The notes: generated by a model not told the origin, from the sequence alone. Counted from the stretch's first letter, positions 34,102 to 43,278 are shown. The stretch is 64,000 nt of DNA from Clostridium manihotivorum (GCF_004015185.1 NZ_CP025746.1:2807776-2871775); one strand, 5' to 3'. Made by a program: numbers and translations.

Positions 34102-35328
34102 TTACTTAGTTACTTTAATTTTAGTTTCTACTGACATACCAGGGATAACATTTTTACCTGTAGTATCTAAGCTTATTTTTACAGGAACTCTTTGGCTAAC
34201 TTTTGTGAAGTTACCTGAAGCATTTTCTGTGCTAAATAAGCTGAAGACAGAAGCAGTAGCTAAACCAGTTTCCTTAACCTTGCCGTTAAAAGTAACACCT
34301 GGATAAGCATCTACAGTCATTGTTACGGATTCATCTTTGCTTATGCGTTCTAGATCACTTTCTAAGATATTAGCAGTAACCTCAAGCTTTCCTAAATCTA
34401 CTACTGAAACTGCAGACTGACCAGCAGCAATCATATCCCCTTCATGAATGTTTACTTGAACAACTGTACCGTCAACGCTGGATTTAACTTCTGCGTTGTC
34501 AAAGTTTAGCTTTGCTAGATCATATGAAGCTTGAGCAGCTCTAACTTGAGCCTCAACTATAGCTACATCCTTGTCAGATGCTCCAGAGTTTGTAAGACTT
34601 AGCTTGCTGTTAGCACCTTCTAAACCGGCTTTTGCAGCAGAGATCTGAGCATCTATTGCTTTTATTTGTCCTTGAAGTTGGCTTATTTGGTTTTCAAGCT
34701 GAGTTTTGCTGGAGAATAATTGTTCGATTGCTTGAGCTTTTACTGTGTATTGTGCTTCTGTTACTAAATTTTTTGCTCTTGCTGCATCAAGCTGTTTAAG
34801 AGCATAGCTTGCATCATAATCTCCAGTTGAAGGATCTTTAAAACTATCCATTTGTGATATTAATTTATTATACTCTGATTGAAGAGTATTTAAGGAACTT
34901 TGTAAGTTTGACTTAGAAGTATTAGCTCCATTTAAAGAAGCGGTAGCTTGGTCAACCATTGATTGAGCACCAGCCACTTCCTGAGCTCTAGCACCACTTT
35001 CAACCTTAGTAAGCTGAGCCTTAGCTACATCAAGAGCAGCTTGAGCTTGATTTAATTGGTATTGCAATTGATCTCCCTCAAGAGTAAATAGAACATCACC
35101 CTTTTTAACAGTTGCACCTTCAGTAACATTGATTTTTACTACTTTTCCTGGAATTCTTGAACTTGCATTTAAAAGATCACCAGTTATTTTAGCGTCATCT
35201 GTAGTGACATAGTTCTTTGAATCCATATAATATTTAATTCCAAAGCCACCTAGAGCTATAACTAGAACTGCTCCTACTGCTAGAATTATTTTTCCCTTTG
35301 ATTTGTTTGACTTAACTGACTTTTCCAT
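34102..35328 (-). CDS. HlyD/EmrA-like membrane fusion protein
   Basis: A 408-residue periplasmic-adaptor-type protein anchored by one helix at about 14-32 (IILAVGAVLVIALGGFGIKYYM). A biotinyl-lipoyl half (NVTEGATVKKGDVLFTLEG), a long coiled-coil hairpin of about 150 residues rich in Ala and Gln, the returning lipoyl half and a beta-barrel (SVTMTVDAYPGVTFNGKV) follow in the usual order. AGGAGGAAACC precedes ATG 35328. It sits 25 bases downstream of the DHA2 transporter gene. In a single-membrane bacterium it would support export across the cell wall region. Confidence 0.9.
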   Translation of the reverse strand: MEKSVKSNKSKGKIILAVGAVLVIALGGFGIKYYMDSKNYVTTDDAKITGDLLNASSRIPGKVVKINVTEGATVKKGDVLFTLEGDQLQYQLNQAQAALDVAKAQLTKVESGARAQEVAGAQSMVDQATASLNGANTSKSNLQSSLNTLQSEYNKLISQMDSFKDPSTGDYDASYALKQLDAARAKNLVTEAQYTVKAQAIEQLFSSKTQLENQISQLQGQIKAIDAQISAAKAGLEGANSKLSLTNSGASDKDVAIVEAQVRAAQASYDLAKLNFDNAEVKSSVDGTVVQVNIHEGDMIAAGQSAVSVVDLGKLEVTANILESDLERISKDESVTMTVDAYPGVTFNGKVKETGLATASVFSLFSTENASGNFTKVSQRVPVKISLDTTGKNVIPGMSVETKIKVTK

Positions 35329-35353
35329 GGGTTTCCTCCTTATGATTTAAGGA

Positions 35354-36913
35354 TTATATTTCCATACTTAATTGTTCTTCTGATAGTTTTACTTTTTTTG
35401 AAGCTTTACCTCTTATGAATAGAGCGATAAATACTCCGAATACTGATATTCCAGTAGCTACAATAAAGGTATCGTTCATAGCAGTTACTGTAGCGGACTT
35501 TATTAAACTTCCATAAATCTGCATGAATATAAGGCTCTTTCCTGCAGTAGGGCTAATTCCTTTAGTGGTAGCTAATCCTTGAACCAAAGCTGAAGCTTTA
35601 GTGAAAGCAGGAGAGCTTGTATTTAAGGATTGAGAAAATATTGCATTATGGAAGGCTTCTCTGCTTTGCAAAATTGTTGTTAACATAGCGATACCAAGGG
35701 ATCCAGCAACTTGTCGAACAGTTGAGTTTAGAGCAGTAGCTCTTGCAGTCATTGCTGGTGGCACAGAATTCATACCTTCTGTTTGCATCGGCATCATAGC
35801 AAGACCGTTACCAAAACCTCTAACTGCCATGATAAGCATAACCGTATTGTATGGTGTGTCTAGGGTTAACCTGCTTAGCATATATGTACATCCTGAAACT
35901 ACTATTAAACCTATTATTGTAAGCCATTTAGCTCCGTATCTATCGAAGAGTCTTCCGCTAATTGGCATCATTATTCCTGTTATAATAGCTTGAGGAAGCA
36001 TCATCATACCACTTTGCATAGCACTATAACCTCTAAGATTCTGCATATATATAGGCATTAGGAATACCGCTCCATACATTGCAATAGTAGTTATGGTACT
36101 TATTATTAAGCTTAAAGTAAAAGGAAAGTTCTTTGTTACTCTAAGATCAAGCAAAGGATCTGAGTGATTTAATTCTATAAACACAAAGGCTGTTAATGAA
36201 AGAAAAGCAACAGTCAATAGTGTTATGGTGTAAGGGGATGTCCAACCTTTATCAGAAACCTTAGCAAGTGCTAAAAGCAAGGTGTACAAGCCTAAGGCTG
36301 AAGTAATTCCACCAAATATATCGAATTTTTTTCCTATGGTTTTTGGTGAATCCTTTAATAGAAGTACTGCTAGAGTAACCCCTATAATTCCCACTGGAAT
36401 GTTAATTGTAAAAATCAATCTCCAATCCATATACTGTACAATATAACCACTTAAAGTTGGCCCAATAGCTGGTGCTGCCATAGCGGCAATTCCCCAGAAA
36501 CCTAAAGCCAAGCCACGCTTTTCAAGAGGAACATTTTGAAAAAGCATGGTCATACCAACAGGCATTATCATTCCGCCACCGATAGCTTGCACAACTCTGG
36601 CAGCTATCATTGTATTTGTGCTAGTAGCTAAGCCGCAGAGTGCAGAGCCTATGGTAAATATAATTAGTGCGAAGACATAAATATTTTTTCCTCCAAACCT
36701 ATCTGTGAGATAACCGGTTAGCGGAATAACAATACTCATTGTCAGCATATAGCCTGTTAGAACCCATTCAATTTGGGACTCAGCAGCACCGAAGATTGTC
36801 ATCATCTTAGGTATAGCAACATTTACTATACTGGAGTCAAGAATAGCCATAAAGGTTCCGACTACAATTACTGCTAAACAGAGCCACATATAACGTTCGT
36901 CATGTTTATCCAT
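35354..36913 (-). CDS. DHA2-family (EmrB/QacA-type) MFS drug efflux transporter
   Basis: A 519-residue transporter with 14 predicted helices, the DHA2 form of the major facilitator superfamily. It begins FMAILDSSIVNVAIPKM, the EmrB/QacA motif D1 with the membrane Asp, and has motif A GYLTDRFGGKNIYV and the motif C region GIAAMAAPAIGPTLSG. It exports hydrophobic compounds or drugs by proton exchange together with the EmrA-like partner. The operon is read leftward from a promoter region at 36914-37218 holding three copies of the 18-bp TetR operator. Confidence 0.92.
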   Translation of the reverse strand: MDKHDERYMWLCLAVIVVGTFMAILDSSIVNVAIPKMMTIFGAAESQIEWVLTGYMLTMSIVIPLTGYLTDRFGGKNIYVFALIIFTIGSALCGLATSTNTMIAARVVQAIGGGMIMPVGMTMLFQNVPLEKRGLALGFWGIAAMAAPAIGPTLSGYIVQYMDWRLIFTINIPVGIIGVTLAVLLLKDSPKTIGKKFDIFGGITSALGLYTLLLALAKVSDKGWTSPYTITLLTVAFLSLTAFVFIELNHSDPLLDLRVTKNFPFTLSLIISTITTIAMYGAVFLMPIYMQNLRGYSAMQSGMMMLPQAIITGIMMPISGRLFDRYGAKWLTIIGLIVVSGCTYMLSRLTLDTPYNTVMLIMAVRGFGNGLAMMPMQTEGMNSVPPAMTARATALNSTVRQVAGSLGIAMLTTILQSREAFHNAIFSQSLNTSSPAFTKASALVQGLATTKGISPTAGKSLIFMQIYGSLIKSATVTAMNDTFIVATGISVFGVFIALFIRGKASKKVKLSEEQLSMEI

Positions 36914-36942
36914 TTTGCACTTCCTTTCTAAAGATATATGTA

Positions 36943-36960
36943 TAACTAACTATTTAGTTA
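36943..36960. promoter_or_regulatory. TetR operator 1 of 4 (efflux promoter)
   Basis: TAACTAACTATTTAGTTA, an imperfect palindrome recurring at 37004, 37107 and 37920. It lies 30 bases upstream of the efflux gene start. Confidence 0.7.
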
Positions 36961-37003
36961 ATACTGCGTAAAAAATAATAAACTTTTGTAATAGGCTTAT
37001 TTA

Positions 37004-37021
37004 TAACTAACTGTTTAGTTA
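37004..37021. promoter_or_regulatory. TetR operator 2 of 4 (efflux promoter)
   Basis: TAACTAACTGTTTAGTTA, identical to the other copies except in the central bases. Just beyond it, TAACTCAATTGAGTTA at 37041-37056 is a separate perfect 16-base palindrome. Confidence 0.7.
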
Positions 37022-37106
37022 ACTTTGAACAAAAATATAATAACTCAATTGAGTTACTTGTTTTTAGTAGAATAATTATTATTAGAGTATATTCGATTTA
37101 TATTTA

Positions 37107-37124
37107 TAACTAACCGTTTAGTTA
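37107..37124. promoter_or_regulatory. TetR operator 3 of 4
   Basis: TAACTAACCGTTTAGTTA, between the efflux promoter and the end of the tetR gene. Its position 190 bases upstream of the efflux start could allow looping between sites. Confidence 0.65.
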
Positions 37125-37218
37125 AATAACCTTAAAATATAAAGCAAATACATTTTAATATTTGCTATTTATATTATTATAAATTATTAGCTTCATTAGC
37201 CATAGTAAACTTTCATTT

Positions 37219-37845
37219 CTATTTATGACTTATATAATTCTTACGAATTTCTTTATATACCTGTAAGAATTTTTTCTTAACTTCTTCTTTATCAAAGCCA
37301 TAAAACTCCGACCATTTATCGCCAACTATTATGAATGCTGCAGCTGGTACTAACATATAGTAGAAGGAGCTAAGCATAAGATTAACAGTATCTTCCACCT
37401 CTATACCTTTATCCTTAAGTCTTGAAACTTTTATTTCAGCAGAAGGAAGTATAGAATTAAATATGCTGTCATTGCTGGAATTAGCTTTGATTGATTCTAT
37501 TATTATAATTCTAAGTAAATCTTTCTTGTTTGATATAAATTTATACAATTCTTCAAATAAGAACTCTAAAGAGCTTTCTTCATCTAAATAAGTATCTTTT
37601 ACCAAGGTCTCACGAAAATCTTTAAAGTCTTGCTTATATTGCATTATAAGCTCCTCAAACAATTTTTCCTTGCTATTAAAATAGTAGTAGAGCATTGCCT
37701 TATTTACCTTTGCTCTAGCTGCAATTTCATCTACTCTGGCGCCATCGAACCCTTTTTCAGAAAAAACTTCAATAGCGGAATCCAGAAGCTTTTGCTTAGT
37801 ATCCTGCGCTTTGTTTTTATCCAAATTAGACACACTGCCTCTCAT
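37219..37845 (-). CDS. TetR/AcrR family repressor of the efflux operon
   Basis: A 208-residue TetR regulator. The DNA-binding domain is clear at about 12-60: KQKLLDSAIEVFSEKGFDGA, RVDEIAARAKVNKAMLYYYF, NSKEKLFEELI. The C-terminal domain resembles the TetR_C groups that sense hydrophobic drugs. ATG 37845 has no good ribosome binding site, and an internal start a few codons in is possible. It lies just upstream of, and in the same direction as, the efflux operon. Copies of one 18-bp palindrome lie both before this gene (37920) and before the efflux genes, so it very likely represses both. Confidence 0.88.
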   Translation of the reverse strand: MRGSVSNLDKNKAQDTKQKLLDSAIEVFSEKGFDGARVDEIAARAKVNKAMLYYYFNSKEKLFEELIMQYKQDFKDFRETLVKDTYLDEESSLEFLFEELYKFISNKKDLLRIIIIESIKANSSNDSIFNSILPSAEIKVSRLKDKGIEVEDTVNLMLSSFYYMLVPAAAFIIVGDKWSEFYGFDKEEVKKKFLQVYKEIRKNYISHK

Positions 37846-37919
37846 AAACTAATTTTATATTTTGTAATTAATTGGTATAATATACTTATATATCGTTACC
37901 CTATTGATTAAGTATACAT

Positions 37920-37937
37920 TAACTAACTACTTAGTTA
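37920..37937. promoter_or_regulatory. TetR operator 4 of 4 (tetR promoter)
   Basis: TAACTAACTACTTAGTTA, 75 bases upstream of the tetR start, consistent with autorepression. It also lies 78 bases upstream of the divergent hypothetical gene at 38015. Confidence 0.7.
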
Positions 37938-38014
37938 ATATATCATAGTTAAATAATAAATACAATATATGAAAAGCTGTTCATAAATAATTTTAATTAG
38001 AGAGGAATAATTTC

Positions 38015-38878
38015 ATGAATAGTAATGTTCTAGCCTTTCATAACTTATGTAGAGTATATATAATCGATACCTTAAGAAACTATAGGAAGGGAATTGATAG
38101 TATAGATAAGAAAGCCTGTGAGCTTTACAAAGTAACAAAGACTTGGAATTGTGAAAGTATAAGTCAGTTGTATAGGTCATATAATGAGAAAAATCCATTC
38201 TGGTCTATAAAGGCAGAGATACTAAAGGTTATACTGCAGAGAATTGAGAACATAGACTTAAATAATTTTCATGATTTGAAAGCTATTAAAAATATAGTCA
38301 TTGAAGTAAGTAGTGAAGCAAGAATAGATAGAAGATTCGGTTTTTCAGGCGTTGATAAAGCTAAAGTTAATATAATTTGTGATAAGGAGAAGAATAGTTT
38401 TTTTAGTTATTTTTCTAATATATATGAAGAGGATTTAGGCGGTGTGCCTAAGTTATATTATCGGAAGGTATTAGATAGAAAAAGAGCTGAAAATATAAAA
38501 AGTGAGGTAGAAGAGAGATTTCAGCGTTTTTATGAAGCTAAGAATCTAGATTTGTTTGTTTCTTTTAAGAAGGAGATTTTTGAGGAGAAGGTTGATATTG
38601 AAGAATTAATTAGAAGAATTAACAACAAAGTTACTAGAATATATCAATTAGACTATGATGGTATTTATGAATCTTTTATTGTGGATTTGTGCATAGAGGG
38701 CTTTTTTCCTTTTGATAGAGGAGATTTAGCTTGGTGTACAAGCAGACTTGATTGGTTTGTAAGGAGACATCATGAGGGGTATTACTTGATAGCTGGTAAG
38801 TTTATAATATCTAAGCTTAAAGAGTTGTGGCCTGATTATTATAATAGTAAGAGTAATTTTCATTTATGGCCAGATTAA
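38015..38878 (+). CDS. Hypothetical soluble protein with altered C terminus
   Basis: A 287-residue protein, not recognised. It is charged and mostly helical, without a signal peptide or membrane segment; notable is an aromatic C-terminal stretch (DRGDLAWCTSRLDWFVRRHH, then EGYYLIAGKFIISKLKELWP). The last codons read WPDYYNSKSNFHLWPD, and the DNA just past the stop repeats this block imperfectly, as if a tandem duplication with a small deletion shifted the frame and cut the protein short. AGAGAGGAATAA precedes ATG 38015. It shares a promoter region with tetR. Confidence 0.65.
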   Translation: MNSNVLAFHNLCRVYIIDTLRNYRKGIDSIDKKACELYKVTKTWNCESISQLYRSYNEKNPFWSIKAEILKVILQRIENIDLNNFHDLKAIKNIVIEVSSEARIDRRFGFSGVDKAKVNIICDKEKNSFFSYFSNIYEEDLGGVPKLYYRKVLDRKRAENIKSEVEERFQRFYEAKNLDLFVSFKKEIFEEKVDIEELIRRINNKVTRIYQLDYDGIYESFIVDLCIEGFFPFDRGDLAWCTSRLDWFVRRHHEGYYLIAGKFIISKLKELWPDYYNSKSNFHLWPD

Positions 38879-38882
38879 TAAT

Positions 38883-39044
38883 AGTAATCGTAATTTTTAT
38901 AAGGAAAAACCACTTTAGGAGTCACAGTATCAGAACTACAACAAGTTAAGTTTTATTAGAGTTAATGGATTTAAATTATTATATATCGCTATAACAAAGG
39001 GAGAAATTAGTGATGAAGATATTATAACTGTAGATCAGTATTAA
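38883..39044 (+). pseudogene. Detached C-terminal fragment of the preceding gene
   Basis: From 38883 one frame reads SNRNFYKEKPL, a TAG at 38916, then 41 coherent codons including LSFIRVNGFKLLYIAITKGE and ISDEDIITVDQY to TAA at 39042. The start of this fragment copies the last codons of the gene at 38015. It looks like the former C-terminal end, lost by duplication and frameshift plus a nonsense change. Confidence 0.4.
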
Positions 39045-39095
39045 CTAAACAAATTATTTATATAATATGTGCTTATTTAATGGGGGGAAAATACG

Positions 39096-39668
39096 ATGAG
39101 TTTTGATAGAATAACTGCTTTTGTCATAGGAGTACCAATACTAATAGTTACTGAAATATTAAGATATAAAAAATGTAAAAAGAGAAATAGGAAGTTTTTT
39201 AATATTAGAGAATTTCTTATTATATTACTTTCTATTTATATAATAACAGTAATATCAGTTACGTTATTGCCTTTTCGGTCTTGGGGTGCTCATAGCCCAG
39301 AAGCTAATTTAATACCTGTCTTTAATACGTTGAAGGATATGAGTAATATTCCACAAAATATGAAAGTTTTCATGATTAAATTTTGGTTAGTTAATATATT
39401 GGTAAATCTATTGCTTTTAACACCCTTAGCAATAATTGTGCCCTTGGTTTTTAAAAGATTTAGAAGCTCTAAAGCAACTGTCTTACTTGGCTTTATAGTA
39501 ACTTTATCAATAGAGGTTCTTCAATATCTTTCAGCGTTTATTGGCAGTGCAAGATCTTTTGACATAGATGATATTATCTTAAACACTTTGGGAGCAGCGA
39601 TTGGTTTTTACTTTTATAGATTTATCACAAAAAGGTTCATACAGAGCAAAGAAGAGCAAGTCGTATAA
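39096..39668 (+). CDS. VanZ-family membrane protein
   Basis: A 190-residue protein with four main helices and the VanZ motifs: LPFRSWGAHSPEANLIPVFN, EVLQYLSAFIGSARSFDIDD, and ILNTLGAAIGFYFY. Unlike the copy at 14073 it has no HAAS domain. VanZ in enterococci gives low-level teicoplanin resistance by an unknown mechanism; most clostridial homologues have no assigned role. GGGGGGAAAA precedes ATG 39096. It is monocistronic. Confidence 0.87.
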   Translation: MSFDRITAFVIGVPILIVTEILRYKKCKKRNRKFFNIREFLIILLSIYIITVISVTLLPFRSWGAHSPEANLIPVFNTLKDMSNIPQNMKVFMIKFWLVNILVNLLLLTPLAIIVPLVFKRFRSSKATVLLGFIVTLSIEVLQYLSAFIGSARSFDIDDIILNTLGAAIGFYFYRFITKRFIQSKEEQVV

Positions 39669-40001
39669 AAACATGGTTTGTATGCGAATAAGTTAGTATT
39701 ACAAAGGTATAGTTTATATTTTTAGCGAATTGTTTCTTTAAACTAATTTGCATGTAAAAATGTACTAGATTAATAATTATTATTTGTGTAATTCTTATAT
39801 ACATAGGCAAAATAAATCATATAGGCTTTAGTATAGTTGATGGCCTTTATAAATAGGTTTCAGCTATACTGGAGGTTTAAAAGTTGATGTGATTGCTAAG
39901 TGGCGTTTTTAGCATAAACCTCGATGCAGCAATAATAAGCTCCAAAATATTTATTTACAAAAGTTCTCCTTGATACAAAGATATAAAAGGAGTGAGAAGA
40001 T
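39669..40001. other. Intergenic stretch without recognised gene
   Basis: No credible ORF. A weak dyad AGTATAG/CTATACT (39830-39836 and 39864-39870) is the only visible structure; no promoter boxes of good quality were found. Confidence 0.4.
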
Positions 40002-40976
40002 TTGAAAATAACCAATGATATGATAAATAAAGAACTAAGATTTAAAGGCAATGTTATGAGAAGAATACTTCCTTCTAGAGAAAAAACTTGTGTTATGAGT
40101 TACAAACTATCAAAAAAAATAATGAGCATATTATTTGCCGGAATAGACATTAAAGAATTAAAGTGTAGTGAAATATATATTCCTAGAAAAAGAGATAAAT
40201 CTAAAATTCGTGTTCGTATATACAGGCCACTTGAGCTTAATGAAAAGGTTCCTGCAGTTCTTTGGATACATGGTGGAGGATATGCTATTGGTACTCCTGA
40301 GCAAGGCGGGCAAATATATAAAAGACTTATAACTGAAAGAAGGTGTGTAGTAATAGCGCCAGATTATCGATTGTCAGTTGATGCTCCTTATCCAGCAGCA
40401 CTAGAGGATTGTTATGAAGTGCTTTTATGGATGAAAAACAATGCAAAAGAGCTAGGTATAAAGGATAATCAATTGATTGTAGGTGGAGAAAGTGCTGGCG
40501 GTGGATTGACTGCGGCTTTAACTTTGTATGCAAGAGATAAAAAGGAAGTTAATATTGCATTTCAAATTCCGTTATATCCGATGATAGATGATAGGATGAT
40601 AACTGAATCATCCAAAGATAACGATGCTCCTGTGTGGAATTCCCAATCTAATAGATGGGCTTGGAAGTTATACCTTGGACAGTTGTATGGTAAAGATGTA
40701 CCTGCTTATGCCGCAGCAGCAAGAGCCACTGACTACAAAGACCTTCCTCCAGCGATTACTTTTGTTGGAGATCTGGAACCTTTTAGAGATGAGACTTTAG
40801 AGTATATTAACAATTTAAGTAAAGCTAAAGTTCCAGTATATTTTCAGTTATTTAAAGGCTGTTATCATGGCTTCGATATTCTTTGTCCTAAAGCAGAAGT
40901 AAGCAAGCAGGCTACCTCTTTTCTAATGCATTCTTTTGGCTACGCTGTAGACAATTATTTTGCAAAACAAAATTAA
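40002..40976 (+). CDS. Alpha/beta-hydrolase, hormone-sensitive-lipase-type esterase
   Basis: A 324-residue esterase of the HSL/bacterial Aes family. The hallmark HGGGYAIG is at about 91-98, the nucleophile elbow GGESAGGG at about 165-172, the acid in FVGDLEPFRDE near 256 and the catalytic His in GCYHGFDIL near 289. It likely hydrolyses short-chain esters. The start is TTG 40002, nine bases after AAGGAG (39987-39992); the first ATG in frame (40020) lacks a spaced site. No operon partner. Confidence 0.88.
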   Translation: MKITNDMINKELRFKGNVMRRILPSREKTCVMSYKLSKKIMSILFAGIDIKELKCSEIYIPRKRDKSKIRVRIYRPLELNEKVPAVLWIHGGGYAIGTPEQGGQIYKRLITERRCVVIAPDYRLSVDAPYPAALEDCYEVLLWMKNNAKELGIKDNQLIVGGESAGGGLTAALTLYARDKKEVNIAFQIPLYPMIDDRMITESSKDNDAPVWNSQSNRWAWKLYLGQLYGKDVPAYAAAARATDYKDLPPAITFVGDLEPFRDETLEYINNLSKAKVPVYFQLFKGCYHGFDILCPKAEVSKQATSFLMHSFGYAVDNYFAKQN

Positions 40977-41005
40977 GTTAATTATTAGAATATGTTACAA
41001 GTCAA

Positions 41006-41014
41006 TGGTATAAT
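41006..41014 (+). promoter_or_regulatory. Extended -10 promoter for the small membrane protein
   Basis: TGGTATAAT is a perfect extended -10 element (TGn-TATAAT) 57 bases upstream of the small ORF at 41071. Confidence 0.5.
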
Positions 41015-41070
41015 TACTATAAGTTAACAGTTATTGATGGTTTATTATGAGGTTAGGGGGGGATTACAGG

Positions 41071-41196
41071 ATGATGTTTGTAGGTATACTTCAATTTCTT
41101 TATCTATTTATAATTGTTGGAGTGGCTGGATTAAGCATATACACAATGCTTTTACTTATAAAAGCTCTAAGAATATATATTAAAAATAACTCATAG
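41071..41196 (+). CDS. 41-residue hydrophobic membrane peptide
   Basis: A small gene: ATG at 41071 follows the G-rich GGGGGGGATTACAGG, and TAG ends it at 41196. The product has one long hydrophobic helix (about 3-31, including LYLFIIVGVAGLSIYTMLLL) and a basic tail KALRIYIKNNS, so it would sit in the membrane with its C terminus inside. Single-helix peptides of this kind can be regulators of membrane proteins, or type I toxins; neither is shown here. It has its own extended -10 promoter; the nearest terminator is 180 bases downstream. Confidence 0.55.
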   Translation: MMFVGILQFLYLFIIVGVAGLSIYTMLLLIKALRIYIKNNS

Positions 41197-41372
41197 AGCT
41201 TTATGAACCTATAGATTCAAGTAAAACTGGAAACATAACTGTATTTATAAGAACTATTTATAAAATTTATTTTTGTAAAGCAATTATAAAAATACTTGTT
41301 AGTTTAAGCTACTTTTGGATTAAGATAGCATTTATTTAAATGGTTCTCTATGTTTAGAAGAATGAATAGTAA

Positions 41373-41413
41373 AAAAACACCTCTATATATTAATTGATAG
41401 AAGAGGTGTTTTC
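41373..41413 (+). terminator. Intrinsic terminator
   Basis: AAAACACCTCT near 41374 pairs with AGAGGTGTTTT near 41402-41412, followed by CATATTC. It lies between the small membrane ORF and the CPBP gene. Confidence 0.7.
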
Positions 41414-41569
41414 ATATTCTAGGAATCGTGATAATCATTTAATTATGATAGTACTAACTATTTTTAGCTTTAATATAATACAGTTTGTAGCAGATGATTA
41501 TGTATAATTTCCATATGAAACATTACTTACAAGTTATTAACCAAATTATTATTAAATTATGAGGTAATT

Positions 41570-42472
41570 ATGAATAGTTTAGATTATAAGTTAAAGCAGA
41601 GTACTTTTTTCTCAGATGCAGCTAAGGATAGAATTAAACTAAATATTGTATTAATTGTCTTGCTTTATTTCATCCTATGGATGACTGGATTATTTTTAGG
41701 TAGAGTGGTATACGAAGGCTTTTCTACTTTCTTTATTAATAAATTAAATGTAGAGAAAAACTTAATAGAAAGCTTTAGAAAGATTTTGGTATGCGGAGTA
41801 CAGATACTTTTATTCTTTATATGGGTGAAGTTCTTTGAAAAGAGAGAAATTAGATCATTGGGATTTAGAGCTGATGCACCTATGAAAAGCTATATAAATG
41901 GAATGGTTATAGGATTTTTAGCTATTTGTTTGATAACTATTAGTTTGTTTTCACTTAAGATAATAACTTTTATAGGTGTTAGTCAAGGGTTCTCGCTTTT
42001 GTCATTTATTCCTATAGTAGTTTCTTGGATGATACAAAGTGCTGCAGAGGAGATTGCTATCAGGGGATGGCTCATTCCTAAACTTGGATACAGAAAGACA
42101 CCCATTACAGCTATCTTGATAACTTCAGTTGTCTTTGGTATACTACATCTATTTACCAAAGGCGTCACTTTGCTATCCTTTAGTAATCTAATTTTGTCAG
42201 GCGCTTTTTTTGCTATGATTGCTATATATTGTAACGGTATATGGACAGTTATGGGTTTGCATTTTATGTGGAATCTAACTCTAGGAAATATATTTGGCTT
42301 TCCTGTAAGTGGGTTTTCTAATTACGGAGAAAGCTGCGTATTATTCAAAAATACTCCAGCTAACTTCCTTAATGGAGGAGATTTTGGACCAGAAGGAGGT
42401 TTTATTACCACCTTAGTATTGCTTGTAGGAATATTTATAATAGGTATTAAGTTGTATAAAAAATATAAATAA
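41570..42472 (+). CDS. CPBP-family intramembrane metalloprotease
   Basis: A 300-residue, roughly eight-helix protein of the CPBP (CaaX protease and bacteriocin-processing; Abi) family. The active-site motifs are intact: AAEEIAIRGWLI (EExxxR) at about 160-171, FGILHLF (FxxxH) and GLHFMWNLT (HxxxN/D) further on. Family members process prenylated proteins in eukaryotes and take part in bacteriocin self-immunity in lactic acid bacteria; no bacteriocin genes are nearby. TGAGGTAATT precedes ATG 41570. Confidence 0.88.
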   Translation: MNSLDYKLKQSTFFSDAAKDRIKLNIVLIVLLYFILWMTGLFLGRVVYEGFSTFFINKLNVEKNLIESFRKILVCGVQILLFFIWVKFFEKREIRSLGFRADAPMKSYINGMVIGFLAICLITISLFSLKIITFIGVSQGFSLLSFIPIVVSWMIQSAAEEIAIRGWLIPKLGYRKTPITAILITSVVFGILHLFTKGVTLLSFSNLILSGAFFAMIAIYCNGIWTVMGLHFMWNLTLGNIFGFPVSGFSNYGESCVLFKNTPANFLNGGDFGPEGGFITTLVLLVGIFIIGIKLYKKYK

Positions 42473-42618
42473 AATTATTTATATTAGTTATAATTAGTAG
42501 TTTTAATACATTCATACATACTAGTTTAAATTAATATGGTCCACCATTTAAGGCTTATTTAAAGACACAATGCTAATTTTATTATACTAAAAGAATAAAA
42601 ATAGAATAGGAGATATTT

Positions 42619-43173
42619 ATGGGCGTTTACATAGCGTTATTAAGAGGAATTAATGTTGGAACAAAAAATAGGATAAAAATGTCTGAGCTTAAGGAGTATT
42701 TCGAAAACTTGGGGTATACTAATGTGAAAACTTATATACAGAGTGGTAATGTGATATTTAGATCTGAGCTTGATGAAAATCAGATCAAAGAACAGCTTGA
42801 AAGTAATTTTGAGGATAGGTTTGGCTTCTCTACAAAGATGATTTTGAGATCTTCTGAAGAGTTAAATAATATAATTAGAAACCTTCCTTTTTCTGAAGAA
42901 GATATAGAAAAGGCTGAAAGTACTTCAGAAGGAGAAAGTCTTTATGTATCCTTAATGCAACAGGTTCCTTTAGAAGAAAATATAAAATTGTTAGAAGCTT
43001 ATAAAAATGAATATGATAAATATGAGGTAATCGGTAGAGATGTATATCTTTTATTTGGAAAAAGCATAAGAAATTCGAAATTAGCCACTAATCTTACCAA
43101 ACTTAAGGTTACAGATACGGTTAGAAATTGGAAAACTTTAAGTAAGTTAGTTTCTTTAGTTGATGAGATATAA
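42619..43173 (+). CDS. DUF1697-family protein
   Basis: A 184-residue soluble protein with the unmistakable DUF1697 start YIALLRGINVGTKNRIKM, then LGYTNVKTYIQSGNVIF, the most conserved block of the family. The C-terminal WKTLSKLVSLVD is also typical. Function is unknown across the family; the fold is alpha/beta. AGGAGA precedes ATG 42619. It is monocistronic with a clean terminator. Confidence 0.92.
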   Translation: MGVYIALLRGINVGTKNRIKMSELKEYFENLGYTNVKTYIQSGNVIFRSELDENQIKEQLESNFEDRFGFSTKMILRSSEELNNIIRNLPFSEEDIEKAESTSEGESLYVSLMQQVPLEENIKLLEAYKNEYDKYEVIGRDVYLLFGKSIRNSKLATNLTKLKVTDTVRNWKTLSKLVSLVDEI

Positions 43174-43246
43174 AATGGGCATTTTCAGTTTACTAAAATT
43201 AGTTTTTAAGACAGTGAAACAATAATGTATATAAGGTGAAAATTTT

Positions 43247-43278
43247 AAGGGAACTTTTAAAAAGTTCCCTTATTTTAT
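43247..43278 (+). terminator. Intrinsic terminator after the DUF1697 gene
   Basis: AAGGGAACTTTT (43247-43258) pairs exactly with AAAAGTTCCCTT (43260-43271), followed by ATTTTATATTG. Nothing else was seen in 43279-43505. Confidence 0.8.
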
